Positions 40,988 to 49,991 of a stretch of DNA of 64,000 nucleotides are shown in pieces. Under the pieces are notes generated by a model. That model was not told the DNA's origin. It did no database searches and worked only from the letters and a program-made list of their open reading frames with translations. Position numbers and translations under genes: made by a program. Source of the stretch: Archangium gephyra (GTDB lineage Bacteria > Myxococcota > Myxococcia > Myxococcales > Myxococcaceae); contig QFQP01000008.1 in NCBI GenBank assembly GCA_003243425.1, forward strand, positions 1 to 64,000, given 5' to 3'. Position 1 is the first letter of the stretch; each line of letters starts with the position of its first letter.

Positions 40988-42801
40988 TGTCGACAGCAGT
41001 CGCTCAGGAGCGTCGCGCCAACGAGTTCACGCTGGCGTGGCTCCTCGAGGCGTTGGTCGCAGCGTCGGTGATCAGCCGGCCACAGGCGCAGGAGATCACC
41101 GCGAAGGAAGGCCAGGCGCGTGCCCGAATTCTCAAGACCGCCAACGACGAGCGGTACGCCGTTTCGCCTGTCGAGCTGGTCGCGGCCTTCCAGATTCCGT
41201 TCGGCACCCGCCCCGGTGAGGTGCTCGATCAAGATCGCGTCACGGAGCTCGCCGCGCGCGCCGCCGGCATCGGCTACCGGAAGATCGACGCGCTCAAGCT
41301 CGACATGAACCTCTCGGCGCGCACGGTGTCGCGGCCGTACGCGCACAAGCACTGCATCCTTCCGCTCGATGGTGGGGTGAACGGCACGCCGATGACGGTG
41401 GCCGTCGCCAACCCGTTCGATCGGGAGCTGTTCGAGAACCTCAAGCGCCTCGCCGGGGTGCCGGTGGTGCCGGTGCTCTCGTCGAAGGTCGACATTCTCA
41501 AGGGCATCGCCGACGTCTACGGCTTCAAGCGCACGCTCGCGGCCGCGGCGGTCGAGCACGCGGACGCGTCGGCGGGCATCACCAACTTCGAGCAGCTGGT
41601 CACCGTGTCTTCGGGCCGCGAGCTCGATGCCGGCGACCGGCCCGTCATTCAGGCCGTCGACCACCTGCTGCGCTACGCGTTCGAGAACCGCGCCAGCGAC
41701 ATTCACGTCGAGCCCAAGCGCGACAGCTCGGTGGTGCGGCTGCGCATCGATGGCGTGCTGAACAACGTGTACACGCTGCCGGGGCAGCTCCACCTGCCGA
41801 TCGTGGCGCGCATCAAGACCATCTCGCGCCTCGACATCTCCGAGAAGCGGCGGCCGCAAGACGGGCGCATCAAGGTCGATCGCGACGGGCGCGAAGTGGA
41901 GCTGCGCGTGTCGACGTTGCCCACGGCCTTCGGTGAGAAGGTCGTGATGCGAATCTTCGACCCCGAGACGCTGGCGGTCGACATCGTGCAGCTCGGCTTC
42001 GACCCCAACGAGCAGCGCATCTTCGAGTCGTGGATCTCCCAGCCCCACGGGTTGATCCTCGTCACCGGCCCCACGGGCTCGGGCAAGACGACCACGCTGT
42101 ATTCCGCGCTCAAGGCGCTCGCCGGGCCCGACGTGAACGTCACCACCGTCGAAGACCCGATTGAGATGGTGTGGGACGCGTTCAACCAGGTGCAGGTGCA
42201 GCCGAAGGTCGGCCTCGACTTCGCCAACGCGCTCCGCCACATCCTCCGGCAAGACCCCGACATCATCATGGTGGGTGAAATTCGCGACCCCGAGACCGCC
42301 GAGAACGCGGTGCAGTCGGCGCTCACCGGTCACCTCGTGCTCTCCACGTTGCACACCAATGATTCGCTCGGCGCCGTCGGCCGCCTCGAAGATCTCGAGG
42401 TGCCTTCGTTTCTCCTCAGCTCGGCGTTGCTCGGCGGGATGGCGCAGCGGCTGGTGCGCAAGGTGTGTGCCGCGTGCGCGGAGCCGGCGCCGGTCACCGC
42501 AGAGCAGCTCGCGGCGCTCGGCGTGGCGATGCCGCTGTTGCCCGACGGCCCGAAGTTCCAGAAGGGCACCGGCTGCGTGAAGTGCCGCGGCACCGGGTAC
42601 CGCGGCCGTACGGCGGTGTTCGAGATCTTCTCGGCCACGCAGGAAATGAAGCAGGCCATCGCCAACAAGGCACCGCGCGATCAGCTGGAGCAGATGGCGC
42701 GCACGGCGGGCATGCGTTCGCTGCGTGAGGCGGCGGTTCGCAAGCTGGCTGAAGGTGAAACGACGTTCGAAGAAGTCCTCCGCATGACCTCGACGACATG
42801 A
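40987..42801 (+). CDS. PilB/GspE-family type II secretion or pilus assembly ATPase
   Basis: 604 residues. N-terminal T2SE_N-like domain (about 15-180), then the ATPase: ASDIHVEP (Asp box region), Walker A GPTGSGKT (361-368), Walker B DIIMVGEIRD (near 426-433), and a tetra-Cys zinc loop C494-xx-C497 and C530-xx-C533, as in GspE and PilB. It powers pseudopilus or pilus extension. Its position right after a secreted protease and before a TPR lipoprotein favours a secretion role, but the rest of the machinery is not here. Confidence 0.9.
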   Translation: MSTAVAQERRANEFTLAWLLEALVAASVISRPQAQEITAKEGQARARILKTANDERYAVSPVELVAAFQIPFGTRPGEVLDQDRVTELAARAAGIGYRKIDALKLDMNLSARTVSRPYAHKHCILPLDGGVNGTPMTVAVANPFDRELFENLKRLAGVPVVPVLSSKVDILKGIADVYGFKRTLAAAAVEHADASAGITNFEQLVTVSSGRELDAGDRPVIQAVDHLLRYAFENRASDIHVEPKRDSSVVRLRIDGVLNNVYTLPGQLHLPIVARIKTISRLDISEKRRPQDGRIKVDRDGREVELRVSTLPTAFGEKVVMRIFDPETLAVDIVQLGFDPNEQRIFESWISQPHGLILVTGPTGSGKTTTLYSALKALAGPDVNVTTVEDPIEMVWDAFNQVQVQPKVGLDFANALRHILRQDPDIIMVGEIRDPETAENAVQSALTGHLVLSTLHTNDSLGAVGRLEDLEVPSFLLSSALLGGMAQRLVRKVCAACAEPAPVTAEQLAALGVAMPLLPDGPKFQKGTGCVKCRGTGYRGRTAVFEIFSATQEMKQAIANKAPRDQLEQMARTAGMRSLREAAVRKLAEGETTFEEVLRMTSTT

Positions 42802-43928
42802 AGAACTCACTCCTCGCAGCGCTGGTGTTGTGTCTGTTCGCCTGCCCGAAGCCCGGCAGCGATCTCGATCCGAAGATCATCGCCGATGGTCACTACCTCT
42901 CGGGTCAGGCCGCGTATCTGAAGGGCGACTTCGAAGAGGCGCACAAGCAGTACGCCGAGGTGCGCAAGCTGAACCCCACAGACCCGCGGCTCAACGTGGC
43001 CGAGGGCGAGGTGTTCCTGTCGGAGGTGAAGGTCGACGACGCCATCGCCTCGTTCGAAGCCGCGGTGAAGGTCGACCCCAAACGCGGCACCACGTGGAGC
43101 CGGCTCGGCTACCTCTATTCACTCAAGCGCGAGCGCACGAAGGCGCATGACGCGCTCGAGAAGGCGCTGGCGGCGAACCCGCGCGACTACAACGCGCTGG
43201 AGTCGCTCGCCGAGCTGCAGCTCGAAGAAGGCAAACCGAAGGAGGCGCTCGACAACCTCACGAAAGCCGCCGACTACGCGCCCGACACCACCAAGGCCGA
43301 TCTCGTGCTGCGGCTGGCCGGTGAACTCGAGAAGCAGGGGCGCGGCGATGAGGTGCTCACGCTCCTCGAGGCGTCGGCCAACAAGGGCCTCAAGAGCGCC
43401 GTGGTGTTCGGTGAAATGGGCGACCGCATGGTGAAGGCGGGCCGGCTCGAAGACGCGGCGAAGGCGTACCAATCGGCCGCGAAGATCGACACGAAGGACC
43501 CGGCGTATTTCGAGATGGCCGGTGAAGTGCTCGCGAAACTCGGCAAGCCGGCCGAAGCCGAAGCCGCGTTCAAGTCATCGCTCGCGGTGCAGGACCGTGG
43601 CGTGGTGCACGTCGCGCTGGCGCGGCTGTGTCAGGCGAAGAAAGACGACGCGTGCCTGACCGCGGAGATCGACAAGGCGCTCGACAAGTCGACCGGTGAA
43701 GAAGTGCGCGAGACGCTCGACCTCGCGGAATTGCTTTACAGCGTGAATCGCAAGAAGGACGCGCTCGAGCTGTACCGGTCGGTGAGCGAAGAGGGCGATC
43801 AGAAGGGCAACATCGAGCTTCACCTGCGCACCGCCCGCCTCGCGAAAGAGCTGAACGACGAGGTGAACCTGAAGGCCGCGTGCACACGTGCGCTGGCCAG
43901 TGGTCAGGCCGGATTGAAGTGCCCGTGA
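42798..43928 (+). CDS. TPR-repeat lipoprotein
   Basis: 376 residues. Signal peptide MKNSLLAALVLCLFAC with lipobox, then about nine TPR units, e.g. GQAAYLKGDFEEAHKQYAEVRKL, AIASFEAAVKVDPKRGTTWSRLGYLYSL and AHDALEKALAANPRDYNALESLAEL. Such outer-membrane TPR lipoproteins (as PilF/Tgl) act as assembly factors for secretins or pili. It overlaps the secretion ATPase gene by 4 bp, consistent with that. Partner unknown. Confidence 0.82.
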   Translation: MKNSLLAALVLCLFACPKPGSDLDPKIIADGHYLSGQAAYLKGDFEEAHKQYAEVRKLNPTDPRLNVAEGEVFLSEVKVDDAIASFEAAVKVDPKRGTTWSRLGYLYSLKRERTKAHDALEKALAANPRDYNALESLAELQLEEGKPKEALDNLTKAADYAPDTTKADLVLRLAGELEKQGRGDEVLTLLEASANKGLKSAVVFGEMGDRMVKAGRLEDAAKAYQSAAKIDTKDPAYFEMAGEVLAKLGKPAEAEAAFKSSLAVQDRGVVHVALARLCQAKKDDACLTAEIDKALDKSTGEEVRETLDLAELLYSVNRKKDALELYRSVSEEGDQKGNIELHLRTARLAKELNDEVNLKAACTRALASGQAGLKCP

Positions 43929-43929
43929 T

Positions 43930-44799
43930 TCAGAAGCCCAGCCCGGTGGCGATGTAGACGTTGCCGAGCTGTCGATCGCGGTCGATGAAGGTTACCGCGT
44001 AACCGAACTCAAACGAGAACGGCACGATCGCGCTCAAGCCCACGAAGGTTCGCGTGGTCCAGCTGACGTCGGGTTCGACGCCCAGCACGCCGGTGATGCC
44101 GACCCAGGCGCTGATGCCCGGCAGGTTGGCGCGCTTCGCCGTGTGCTGATCGAAGGTGCTGAACTCCAACCGCGTGGTGAAGAGCACCGAGTCGCGCCCC
44201 ATGCCGCTGTCGGTGCGGACCACCGATCGTTCGTAGCCGCCGCCCACGCTCAGCAGGAAGTAGTGCTCGAACCAGCGCCGGTAGCCGCCCTGGAGTTGCA
44301 GCCCGACGTTGGTCGCCAGCAACTGCAGCGTGGCGCGCGCGTTGAACCAGAATGAGTTCGCGTTTTCAGGAGGCTGCTCTTCTTCCAGCGCCTTCACTTC
44401 GGCGAGCGCGCTGGCCTCGGCGTCGTGCATTTGGAACTCCGGGTCGAGGCGCGCGAACACCCATTCTTCGGTGGTCTTCGCTTCGGTCTTGTCGGCGCGC
44501 GCGAGGAAGGTGCGACCGTCATGCTCGGTGACCTTGAAGCAGCTCTTCTCGGCGCCCCACACGAAGCAGAACGTGTCGGGTTCGGTGGCGGCGCCTCTGC
44601 ACGGTTCATCGAGTCGTGCGCACCCGAGATAGATCGTCTTGTCACGCCGTTCCCACTGCTCGATGAAGCGCGCGCGTTCGACGGGAATGCCGGTGGTGGC
44701 GTAGCGCTCCCGGAGCGTCTGCGCGCGGAACTCGGCGCGCCGGCTCAGCCCGACGCAACCACTCGCAGCGATCAACACTGACAGGGCGAGCCACCGCAC
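43930..44799 (-). CDS. Outer-membrane beta-barrel lipoprotein-like protein
   Basis: 289 residues from GTG 44799 (VRWLALSVLIAASGC gives a lipobox); an ATG 48 bp upstream would add an odd N-terminus. Residues 20-130 form a soluble domain with Cys pairs; residues 150-289 alternate as barrel strands (LQLLATNVGLQLQGGYRRWF, YFLLSVGGGYERSVV, TFVGLSAIVPFSFEFGYAV) and end with Phe, as outer-membrane proteins do. Converges with the TPR-lipoprotein gene (1-bp gap). Function unknown. Confidence 0.65.
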   Translation of the reverse strand: MRWLALSVLIAASGCVGLSRRAEFRAQTLRERYATTGIPVERARFIEQWERRDKTIYLGCARLDEPCRGAATEPDTFCFVWGAEKSCFKVTEHDGRTFLARADKTEAKTTEEWVFARLDPEFQMHDAEASALAEVKALEEEQPPENANSFWFNARATLQLLATNVGLQLQGGYRRWFEHYFLLSVGGGYERSVVRTDSGMGRDSVLFTTRLEFSTFDQHTAKRANLPGISAWVGITGVLGVEPDVSWTTRTFVGLSAIVPFSFEFGYAVTFIDRDRQLGNVYIATGLGF

Positions 44800-44889
44800 G
44801 CGCGCGACTGTAGCGATGGATGTACGCGTCGTCACACACGCGCCCACTGAACGCCTGTCTGCACCGTATTACTGCGGGCCGCCGCGGGC

Positions 44890-46044
44890 TCAGGCCGGGA
44901 GCAGCACGATCTTCACGACCTCCGGCGGCGCGCCGAGTCGCACCGGCGGGCCCACGAAACCGCAACCGCGGCTCGTGTAGAGGAACGTGCTCAGGTGCTT
45001 CGAGAGCCCCGTGTTCTTGTCGCCCCAGATGACGTCGCCGATGAGGTTCGCGGGGAACATCTGCCCGCCGTGCGTGTGACCCGACAGCTGCAGACTGATG
45101 CCCTTCGCCGCGGCGAGTTCGAGGCCGTTCGGTTGGTGCGCGAGCAGCACCGCGGGCCGATTCGGATCTCGACCGGCGGTCGCTGCATCGAGGTCGTAGC
45201 CGCCGCGCGCCCAGCGAGCGCCCCAGTCGTCGACGCCCACGAGATCGAACGACGCACCGGCCTCACCGATGGTCACGAAGCGATTGCGAAGCACCTTGAA
45301 GTCGATGCCTTCGAGCGCCTTCGACCACGCTTCCCAGCCCGAGTAGTAGTCGTGGTTGCCCGACACGAAGTGCGTGCCGAACTTCGACTGCAGGTTGCGC
45401 AGCCGCGCGACATAACGGCCGAGCAGCTCGGGACCGCCGTCGACGAGATCACCGGTGATGACGGTGAGGTCGGGCTTCGCGCTGTTTGCGGTTGCCACCA
45501 ATTGGTCGAGGAACTTTTCCTGAATCACCGCGCCGACGTGAATGTCGGACAGCTGCACGATCGAGAATCCTTCGAGCGCTTTGGGCAGCCCCGGAATCTT
45601 CACCGGCACTTCGGTGATCTCGGGCGGGTTGAAGGCGCGCCATGAACCGAAGACCGTGGCTCCGGTGCCCACCACCACCGCGCTCGTGGCCGCCGCGCGA
45701 GAGAGCAGCAACCGGCGTTCGGGGTTTTCAGGTGCGGCGTTCGTCTTCGGCTTGCGCAGCTTCTTGAGCCAGCCCGCGACCTCGATCGCGACCAGCGCCA
45801 TCAGCGTGTACATGAACACGCCCCACCCGAAGAGCACCGAGACCGTGAGCTCCTGCGGCGGCAGTGTGAAGACCCAACGCGTGAACGGCACCGCGAGGAA
45901 CAGCCCGACGAGCAGCGTGCCGAACAGCCGCTGCATCCACACCGTCTTCATCGTGTCTCGTACGAGACGCCGGTAGACGAACAGGGTCGCGAAACCGAAG
46001 ACCACCAGGGTGAGTACGCCGATGACGATGCGAAGGGCCTGCAT
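44890..46044 (-). CDS. Membrane-anchored metallophosphoesterase, YkuE/YaeI-like
   Basis: 384 residues. Four hydrophobic segments in the first 130 residues anchor it, and the phosphoesterase domain follows: QLSDIHVG, TGDLVDGG, GNHDYYSGWEAW, LLAHQPNG and SGHTHGGQ, the complete dinuclear-metal set. Relatives act on phospholipid or lipid-A precursor pyrophosphates. A twin-arginine-like RRLLLSR stretch near 110 precedes the last helix. Monocistronic; 66-bp gap to the WYL regulator. Confidence 0.88.
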   Translation of the reverse strand: MQALRIVIGVLTLVVFGFATLFVYRRLVRDTMKTVWMQRLFGTLLVGLFLAVPFTRWVFTLPPQELTVSVLFGWGVFMYTLMALVAIEVAGWLKKLRKPKTNAAPENPERRLLLSRAAATSAVVVGTGATVFGSWRAFNPPEITEVPVKIPGLPKALEGFSIVQLSDIHVGAVIQEKFLDQLVATANSAKPDLTVITGDLVDGGPELLGRYVARLRNLQSKFGTHFVSGNHDYYSGWEAWSKALEGIDFKVLRNRFVTIGEAGASFDLVGVDDWGARWARGGYDLDAATAGRDPNRPAVLLAHQPNGLELAAAKGISLQLSGHTHGGQMFPANLIGDVIWGDKNTGLSKHLSTFLYTSRGCGFVGPPVRLGAPPEVVKIVLLPA

Positions 46045-46110
46045 GCAGTGGCTGTCCTAACTGCGTGGCGCGGTCATTTCTCACCGTTCTGTTCGAAGAA
46101 GTGTGAACGG

Positions 46111-46845
46111 TCACCAGCGCCCGCTGAGCGGTCGCCACGCGGGCAGGTCGCCCATCAGGTCGCGCACCACGCGTTGGTCGGGCTGGAACGAGATGTCGGA
46201 CAGCATGCGCGGGCGCTTCATGCGGTCGACGCGGAACATGCGTGGTTCGCCCGTGTCGACGTCGCGCGCGAGCACGTACCAGGCGGGCGTCACCACCAGG
46301 AGGCCGTGCGGTTCGACGCGCCGTGATGTGCGCCGGCCTTTGCGGTCGACGTAGCGGAACGCCAGACCCCGGCCGGTGGTGAACGCGGTCTCGAACAGCG
46401 CGAGCAGCTCGGGTGGCGCCACGCCCAGCGATGCCTTGAGGTTCGCGGTCGCCGGTTCTCCCACGATGACGCGTTGGCAGATGGCGCGCAGCGCACGCGC
46501 GCGTGATGCCGGCAGCGACGCGAGCAACTTGGTGAGCGCCGCGCTCGCCGACCCGCCCCAGGGCAGTTCACTTGCTTCCCGGGCCAGCCGCGCCGTCAGC
46601 CAGAGGGAGACGATCTCACCGAGCGTGAGATGAACCGCGAGCAGCCCACGTTCACCTTCGAGGCGGATTCCGCCGCCGGGCCCCGCTTCGCCACTGATGG
46701 GGAGGCCGCGCTCACGGAGGCTGGCGAGATCTCTCGAGATCGTTCGCCGGCTGGTCCCGAGCTGCGCGGCGAGCTGCGCGACCGTCGTGGTGTCGAGGCT
46801 GCGGAGCAGGTCGGTCAACTCGAGAAGTCGCTCGGCGCGCGGCAT
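46111..46845 (-). CDS. WYL-domain transcriptional regulator (YafY/DeoR type)
   Basis: 244 residues. N-terminal winged HTH (ERLLELTDLLRSL, TVAQLAAQLGTSRRTISRDLASL), and a C-terminal WYL domain with the WYVLARD motif near 205 in the sequence PAWYVLARDVDTGEPRMFRVDRM. Such proteins bind ligands or nucleic acids through WYL and control adjacent genes. A perfect palindrome starts one base past its start codon and lies before the divergent small gene, implying autoregulation and control of the neighbours. Confidence 0.92.
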   Translation of the reverse strand: MPRAERLLELTDLLRSLDTTTVAQLAAQLGTSRRTISRDLASLRERGLPISGEAGPGGGIRLEGERGLLAVHLTLGEIVSLWLTARLAREASELPWGGSASAALTKLLASLPASRARALRAICQRVIVGEPATANLKASLGVAPPELLALFETAFTTGRGLAFRYVDRKGRRTSRRVEPHGLLVVTPAWYVLARDVDTGEPRMFRVDRMKRPRMLSDISFQPDQRVVRDLMGDLPAWRPLSGRW

Positions 46846-46846
46846 T

Positions 46847-46865
46847 GGTGACAGTTTCTGTCACC
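46847..46865. promoter_or_regulatory. Palindromic operator of the WYL regulator
   Basis: GGTGACAG-TTT-CTGTCACC is a perfect 8-bp inverted repeat with a 3-base spacer, lying directly between the regulator start codon (46845) and the divergent small gene (ATG 46888). TGACA-n-TGTCA arms are typical for YafY-type regulators. Confidence 0.75.
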
Positions 46866-46887
46866 GTCTGGTCGTACTCAACGGTGC

Positions 46888-47022
46888 ATGGTGAACGCCT
46901 TCGCGGCGACGCGGCACTGGTATTCGGCGTTGCTCAGCGGCGAGCGTGTGCGCGGCTGCTCGAGTGGCCACCTGCTCGGCGTGATGAACGACCTGCATCG
47001 CGAAGTGGCGGCGTTGCGATGA
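46888..47022 (+). CDS. Small 44-residue protein, possibly truncated remnant
   Basis: ATG at 46888 follows the palindromic operator by 22 bp, and the frame (MVNAFAATRHWYSALLSGER... to EVAALR) ends in an ATGA overlap with the next start. Coupling and position argue for translation. I do not recognise it; it could be a remnant of a longer enzyme commonly controlled by WYL regulators. Codon use is ordinary for the region. Confidence 0.42.
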   Translation: MVNAFAATRHWYSALLSGERVRGCSSGHLLGVMNDLHREVAALR

Positions 47023-47564
47023 GGCCTCGCCGGTTTCGTGACGCGACTGCATTCGAAGCGTGGCTCCAAAAGAACCACGCGAAGGCCGGCGAGGTGTGGC
47101 TGGTGATCGCGAAGAAGGGCGAGCGTGGTCTGAGCATCGGTGACGCGCTCGATGTCGCGCTGTGCTTCGGGTGGATCGACGGGCATCGGCGCAGCAACGA
47201 CGAGGCTTCGTTTCTTCAGCGCTACTCACCTCGGCGGCCGGGGTCGTCGTGGTCGAAGATCAACGTCGACAAGGTCGCAGCGCTCACCGCGGCGGGTCGC
47301 ATGCGCGCGGCGGGCATGGCGCAGGTCGAGGTGGCGAAGGCCGACGGTCGCTGGGCCATCGCGTACGTCGCGCAGCGTGACTTCGTGGTGCCCGATGATG
47401 TGCGGGTCGCGCTCGAGGCGAACCCTCGCGCCGCGTCGGTGTTTGCGTGTGAATCGAAGAGCGAACAATTCACGCGCGTGTTGCCCGTGCTGAAGGCGGT
47501 GGGCGCGACAACTCGCGCGGCGCGCAGCTCCCGTCTGGTGGTGGGGCTCTCGCGAGCGCCGTGA
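47019..47564 (+). CDS. YdeI/OmpD-associated family protein
   Basis: 181 residues. Family hallmarks: FEAWLQKNHAKAGEVWLVIAKKG at the start and the core DALDVALCFGWIDGHRR, FLQRYSPRRPGSSWSKIN with the trailing helix. Members are associated with OmpD or bacteriocin-protection (YdeI) and their biochemistry is unclear. Probably under control of the palindrome at 46847. ATG 47019 overlaps the stop of the 44-residue gene. Confidence 0.85.
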   Translation: MRPRRFRDATAFEAWLQKNHAKAGEVWLVIAKKGERGLSIGDALDVALCFGWIDGHRRSNDEASFLQRYSPRRPGSSWSKINVDKVAALTAAGRMRAAGMAQVEVAKADGRWAIAYVAQRDFVVPDDVRVALEANPRAASVFACESKSEQFTRVLPVLKAVGATTRAARSSRLVVGLSRAP

Positions 47565-47617
47565 CCCATGCTGGACCCAGCTCGTGAGCGACTCGAGCGT
47601 CCGGCGCAGGACGACGC

Positions 47618-48355
47618 TCAGAAGTCGAACCTGCGCCTGAACCGCCGGTCCATCTGTTCGGCGACACGTTCGCCTTCCTGGCTCCAGTGACTGAAGAAGG
47701 CGGTGGCACAGCAGACGACGAACTTCTGCTCCGGCGTCGCGTGCGCTTCGAAGCTGACCTCGTGACCGCCGCGATGGTGCGAAGCGATGGTCGCCAGCAC
47801 GCGGTACTGATGCTGCAGCACCACGGCGTCGCCGCGTTGCTTCCACTGAAAGAGCGGCCTGGCCTGCGGTCCCAGAGCGCGCACGTCGCTCGGCGTCGCT
47901 TCGAGGTGTGCCACGAGGTCACCCCGCGGGCCTCGGAGCTCCGCGGTGCCAGCGGGGTGGAGTGGGTTGACCACCATCGCCGCGTTCATGCGCATCACGC
48001 CTTCGACGCCGCGCGCGCTGAGCACTTCGAACTCGCCGCTCATGCCCGCTTGAAAGAGACGCGCCATCGCGCTGCCCACGGTCTCACCGCGCAGCGAGAG
48101 CCACACCGCCGGCTCGTCGAGCATCACGTCGTCGAGCACCCAGCCCTGGTTCTTCTCGCCGGCCGAATTGCGAAGCCCGCCGCACTTGAGCACCGACACC
48201 CGCTGCACGTCACGAAACACGTCGAAGTCGGCGCGCTTCTTCACGGCCTTCACGAGGCGCGTCTCGAGCTCCGCGACGCTCTTCTTCTTCACCGCTTTGT
48301 TGGTGAGGCGGGTCTTCGCGTCGTCGTTCGCCAGGCGACCGACGTTACTCCGCAC
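47618..48355 (-). CDS. Uncharacterised protein
   Basis: 245 residues from GTG 48355; GTG 48370 would add five residues. No signal peptide, no membrane segment. N-terminal Lys-rich helix (TRLTNKAVKKKSVAELETRLVKAVKKR), then a mixed domain with CGGLRNSAGEKNQGWVLDDVML and a basic terminal RRFRRRFDF. Its start overlaps the end of the AmpG-like gene by 11 bp, so it is the last gene of the nuo-ampG transcript. No family recognised. Confidence 0.55.
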   Translation of the reverse strand: MRSNVGRLANDDAKTRLTNKAVKKKSVAELETRLVKAVKKRADFDVFRDVQRVSVLKCGGLRNSAGEKNQGWVLDDVMLDEPAVWLSLRGETVGSAMARLFQAGMSGEFEVLSARGVEGVMRMNAAMVVNPLHPAGTAELRGPRGDLVAHLEATPSDVRALGPQARPLFQWKQRGDAVVLQHQYRVLATIASHHRGGHEVSFEAHATPEQKFVVCCATAFFSHWSQEGERVAEQMDRRFRRRFDF

Positions 48356-49991
48356 GCACCGGCCGGCCACGCGCCGCCAGGTACGCGGCCACCGCCACGC
48401 CGCCCATCAACGCGAACACCAGCGCGTTCACCAGGTCGATGCCCTCGGTCCACGCGGCGGGCGCCAGCACCCGGTGAATCGCAGCACCGAAGTCGAACAC
48501 CTTCGATTCACGCCAGCTCTTCACCGCGACCAGCAGGGCCGACACGGTCAAGCTGCCGAACCCGCTCACCAACCCGGCCACGAGCCCCCAACCCACGAGC
48601 GGGCCCGCGCCCCACGCCGCGCCCGGAGGCAACGCTTCGACGGCTTCGCCGGAGATCTCCTTCGGCTCCTGACTCCAGGGCACGAAGCGCTTGAGCATCA
48701 CCATGCCGGGAACGCCGAACGCCATGGTGAGCAGGAAGAAGTCGCGCCACCCGAGCGCGTCGGCCATCACGCCTGCGGGCGGCCCGACGAAGGTGCGCGC
48801 CAGACCGACCAGGCTCGAGAACAACGCGTACTGCGTCGCGGGGAAGCGCTTGTCGGTGAGTCGCAGCAGCAGCACGCCGAACGCGCCCCAGCCCATGCCG
48901 CCGGTCAGCGTCTCGATGAAGATCGCCGACTGCAGCGGCAGGCTGGTGGTCAGATCGATCAACGGCACGGTGACGACGCCGGTGGCCGGTGCGATCTCCG
49001 CGATCACCGCGTAGCCGGAGTTGCTGACGATCTGCAGCACGCCGCAGATCCACAGCGCGCGGCCGACGCCGACGCGGCCCGCCAGCACTCCACCGAGGAT
49101 GGTGCCGAGGAGCGTGCCGGCCACGCCGACGCCGCCGCGAATCACGCCCACGTCGAGCGACGAGAAGCCCTTCTGCAACAGGAACGGGCTCACCAGCGCG
49201 CCGGCGATCGAATCGGCGAGCCGGTACAGCAGCACGAAGGCGATGATCTCCAACGCGCGCGGGCGCCCGAGCATGCCCACGAAGGGCAACCACACGGCTT
49301 CACGCAGCGTCTGCGGCCGGCCTTCGATCGGCGGAGGCTCCGGCGCGAACACCGTCACCGGCAACATCGCCAGGTAGATGCCGGCCTGCGCGATGAGCGT
49401 CCACTTCCAGCCCCACACCGGCCCCAGCGTGATCGCGATGTTGCCCGACATCCACATGCCTGCGCGGTACAGCGCCGAACGCGCGCCGACTGCGGCCCCG
49501 TGCTCGTTCTTGTGAAGCACTTCGACCGCGTAGGCGTCGTACGCGATGTCGTAGCTCGCCGACGCGAACGCGATCAGAAAGGTGAAGCCTGCGATCGCGC
49601 TCACCACCGCTGCGTCGGGCGTCGGCATCGACGTGCACGTCGCGCTGCCGGGCTCGCACGTGGGCAGGGTGGCCGCGAGGAAGCCCAGGCCCGCGACGAA
49701 CGCCGCCAGCACCAGCTGCGAGACGAGAATCCACCCGCGGCGCGACCCGAGGAACGGCGGTCGCAGCCGATCGAGCAGCGGCGACCACACGAACTTGAAG
49801 CCGTAGGGGAGCTGAACCAGCGTGATGAGGCCGATGGTCTTGATGTCGACCCCGGCCACTGCCAGCCACGCAGGCACCGCGGTGATCACCAGGCCCAGCG
49901 GCAGCCCCGAAGACAGCGACAACAACGTCACCGCACCGAGCCGCCAGCTGGTGAAGGCGTCCCAGAGAGACGCCTTTTTCTCCACCGTCAC
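48345..49991 (-). CDS. AmpG-like MFS permease
   Basis: 548 residues, about 12-14 membrane helices. The start WDAFTSWRLGAVTLLSLSSGLPLGLVI and KFVWSPLLDRLRPPFLGSRRGWILVSQ match AmpG, which imports anhydro-muropeptides for cell-wall recycling. Helix-rich second half (from about 245) includes RLADSIAGALVSPFLLQKGFS. An extra C-terminal stretch (about 470-548) adds two helices. It is coupled to nuoI by a 4-bp overlap, an odd neighbour for a complex I operon. Confidence 0.85.
   Translation of the reverse strand: MTVEKKASLWDAFTSWRLGAVTLLSLSSGLPLGLVITAVPAWLAVAGVDIKTIGLITLVQLPYGFKFVWSPLLDRLRPPFLGSRRGWILVSQLVLAAFVAGLGFLAATLPTCEPGSATCTSMPTPDAAVVSAIAGFTFLIAFASASYDIAYDAYAVEVLHKNEHGAAVGARSALYRAGMWMSGNIAITLGPVWGWKWTLIAQAGIYLAMLPVTVFAPEPPPIEGRPQTLREAVWLPFVGMLGRPRALEIIAFVLLYRLADSIAGALVSPFLLQKGFSSLDVGVIRGGVGVAGTLLGTILGGVLAGRVGVGRALWICGVLQIVSNSGYAVIAEIAPATGVVTVPLIDLTTSLPLQSAIFIETLTGGMGWGAFGVLLLRLTDKRFPATQYALFSSLVGLARTFVGPPAGVMADALGWRDFFLLTMAFGVPGMVMLKRFVPWSQEPKEISGEAVEALPPGAAWGAGPLVGWGLVAGLVSGFGSLTVSALLVAVKSWRESKVFDFGAAIHRVLAPAAWTEGIDLVNALVFALMGGVAVAAYLAARGRPVRAE

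Noticed and set aside
40798..42810. Very long open frames antisense to real genes (e.g. about 670 codons opposite the secretion ATPase, also 17097-18905 and 52402-53979)
   Set aside because: They lie opposite clear family genes, show no recognisable domain and are expected in GC-rich DNA.
46888..47022. The 44-residue frame as an enzyme such as a glyoxalase
   Set aside because: Too short and no active-site motif; listed only as a small gene.
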